A DNA stretch of 5,513 bases from JBFMDU01 sp034431935 (GTDB lineage: Bacteria > Chloroflexota > Dehalococcoidia > GIF9 > JBFMDU01), in NCBI GenBank assembly GCA_034431935.1, contig DAOUCU010000119.1, forward strand, positions 1-5,513, written 5' to 3'. This document shows, one piece after another, positions 5,477 to 5,513 of the stretch (positions are counted from its first letter, which is position 1; every line of letters begins with the position of its first letter). The position numbers were made by a program, and so were the translations under genes. The notes under the pieces are model-generated. The model saw nothing but the letters and a program-made list of their open reading frames with translations. It had not been told where the DNA came from and searched no databases.

Positions 5477-5513
5477 ATCCCCTTTCCCTCCCAGTGGCAG
5501 CGGCAGCCGGTAA

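Noticed and set aside
5478..5513. Possible C-terminus of a minus-strand gene entering from the right edge
   Set aside because: Short open frames exist in this strand but nothing distinguishes coding from chance in 36 bases.

Overview
This window is a bacterial chromosomal segment carrying a compact heat-shock and protein-quality-control locus, followed by a membrane-protein gene and an alanine tRNA. Bacterial signs are a genomically encoded tRNA CCA end, strong Shine-Dalgarno sites, near-consensus sigma70-type promoters and TTG starts. Base composition is moderately GC-rich. The gene set (Hsp20, a shortened DnaJ, the MerR-type repressor HspR and a ClpC-like ATPase, with no dnaK or grpE beside them) would fit Chloroflexota of the Dehalococcoidia type. 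That assignment is inferred from gene content and general recall, not from any search.

Layout. Bases 1-451 (minus strand) hold a small heat-shock protein of the alpha-crystallin family, cut by the left window edge. Bases 452-615 form a divergent promoter region with two nearly ideal promoters back to back; their -35 boxes are the inner halves of an inverted repeat (533-571). Rightward from it run dnaJ (616-1629), hspR (1724-2053) and clpC (2070-4502), which look like one operon ending in a perfect 14-bp hairpin (4505-4535). A new promoter (4559-4587) and a leader of about 108 nt precede a VTT/DedA-like membrane protein gene (4702-5289). A further promoter (5322-5350) drives tRNA-Ala(GGC) at 5363-5438, with a terminator-like hairpin after it. 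No gene-free stretch exceeds 200 bases.

How the genes work together. Hsp20 would hold unfolding proteins, DnaJ would hand substrates to a DnaK encoded elsewhere, and the ClpC-like ATPase would unfold terminally damaged proteins, probably for ClpP because it carries an IGF loop. HspR is the likely repressor of its own operon and perhaps of hsp20. The most notable points are the DnaJ that keeps only the last two of the four canonical cysteine repeats, the Clp ATPase that joins a ClpB-like core to a ClpC-type short UVR middle domain and ClpP loop, and the paired divergent promoters. No wholly new system is evident; this is a well-formed stress locus with some unusual architecture.
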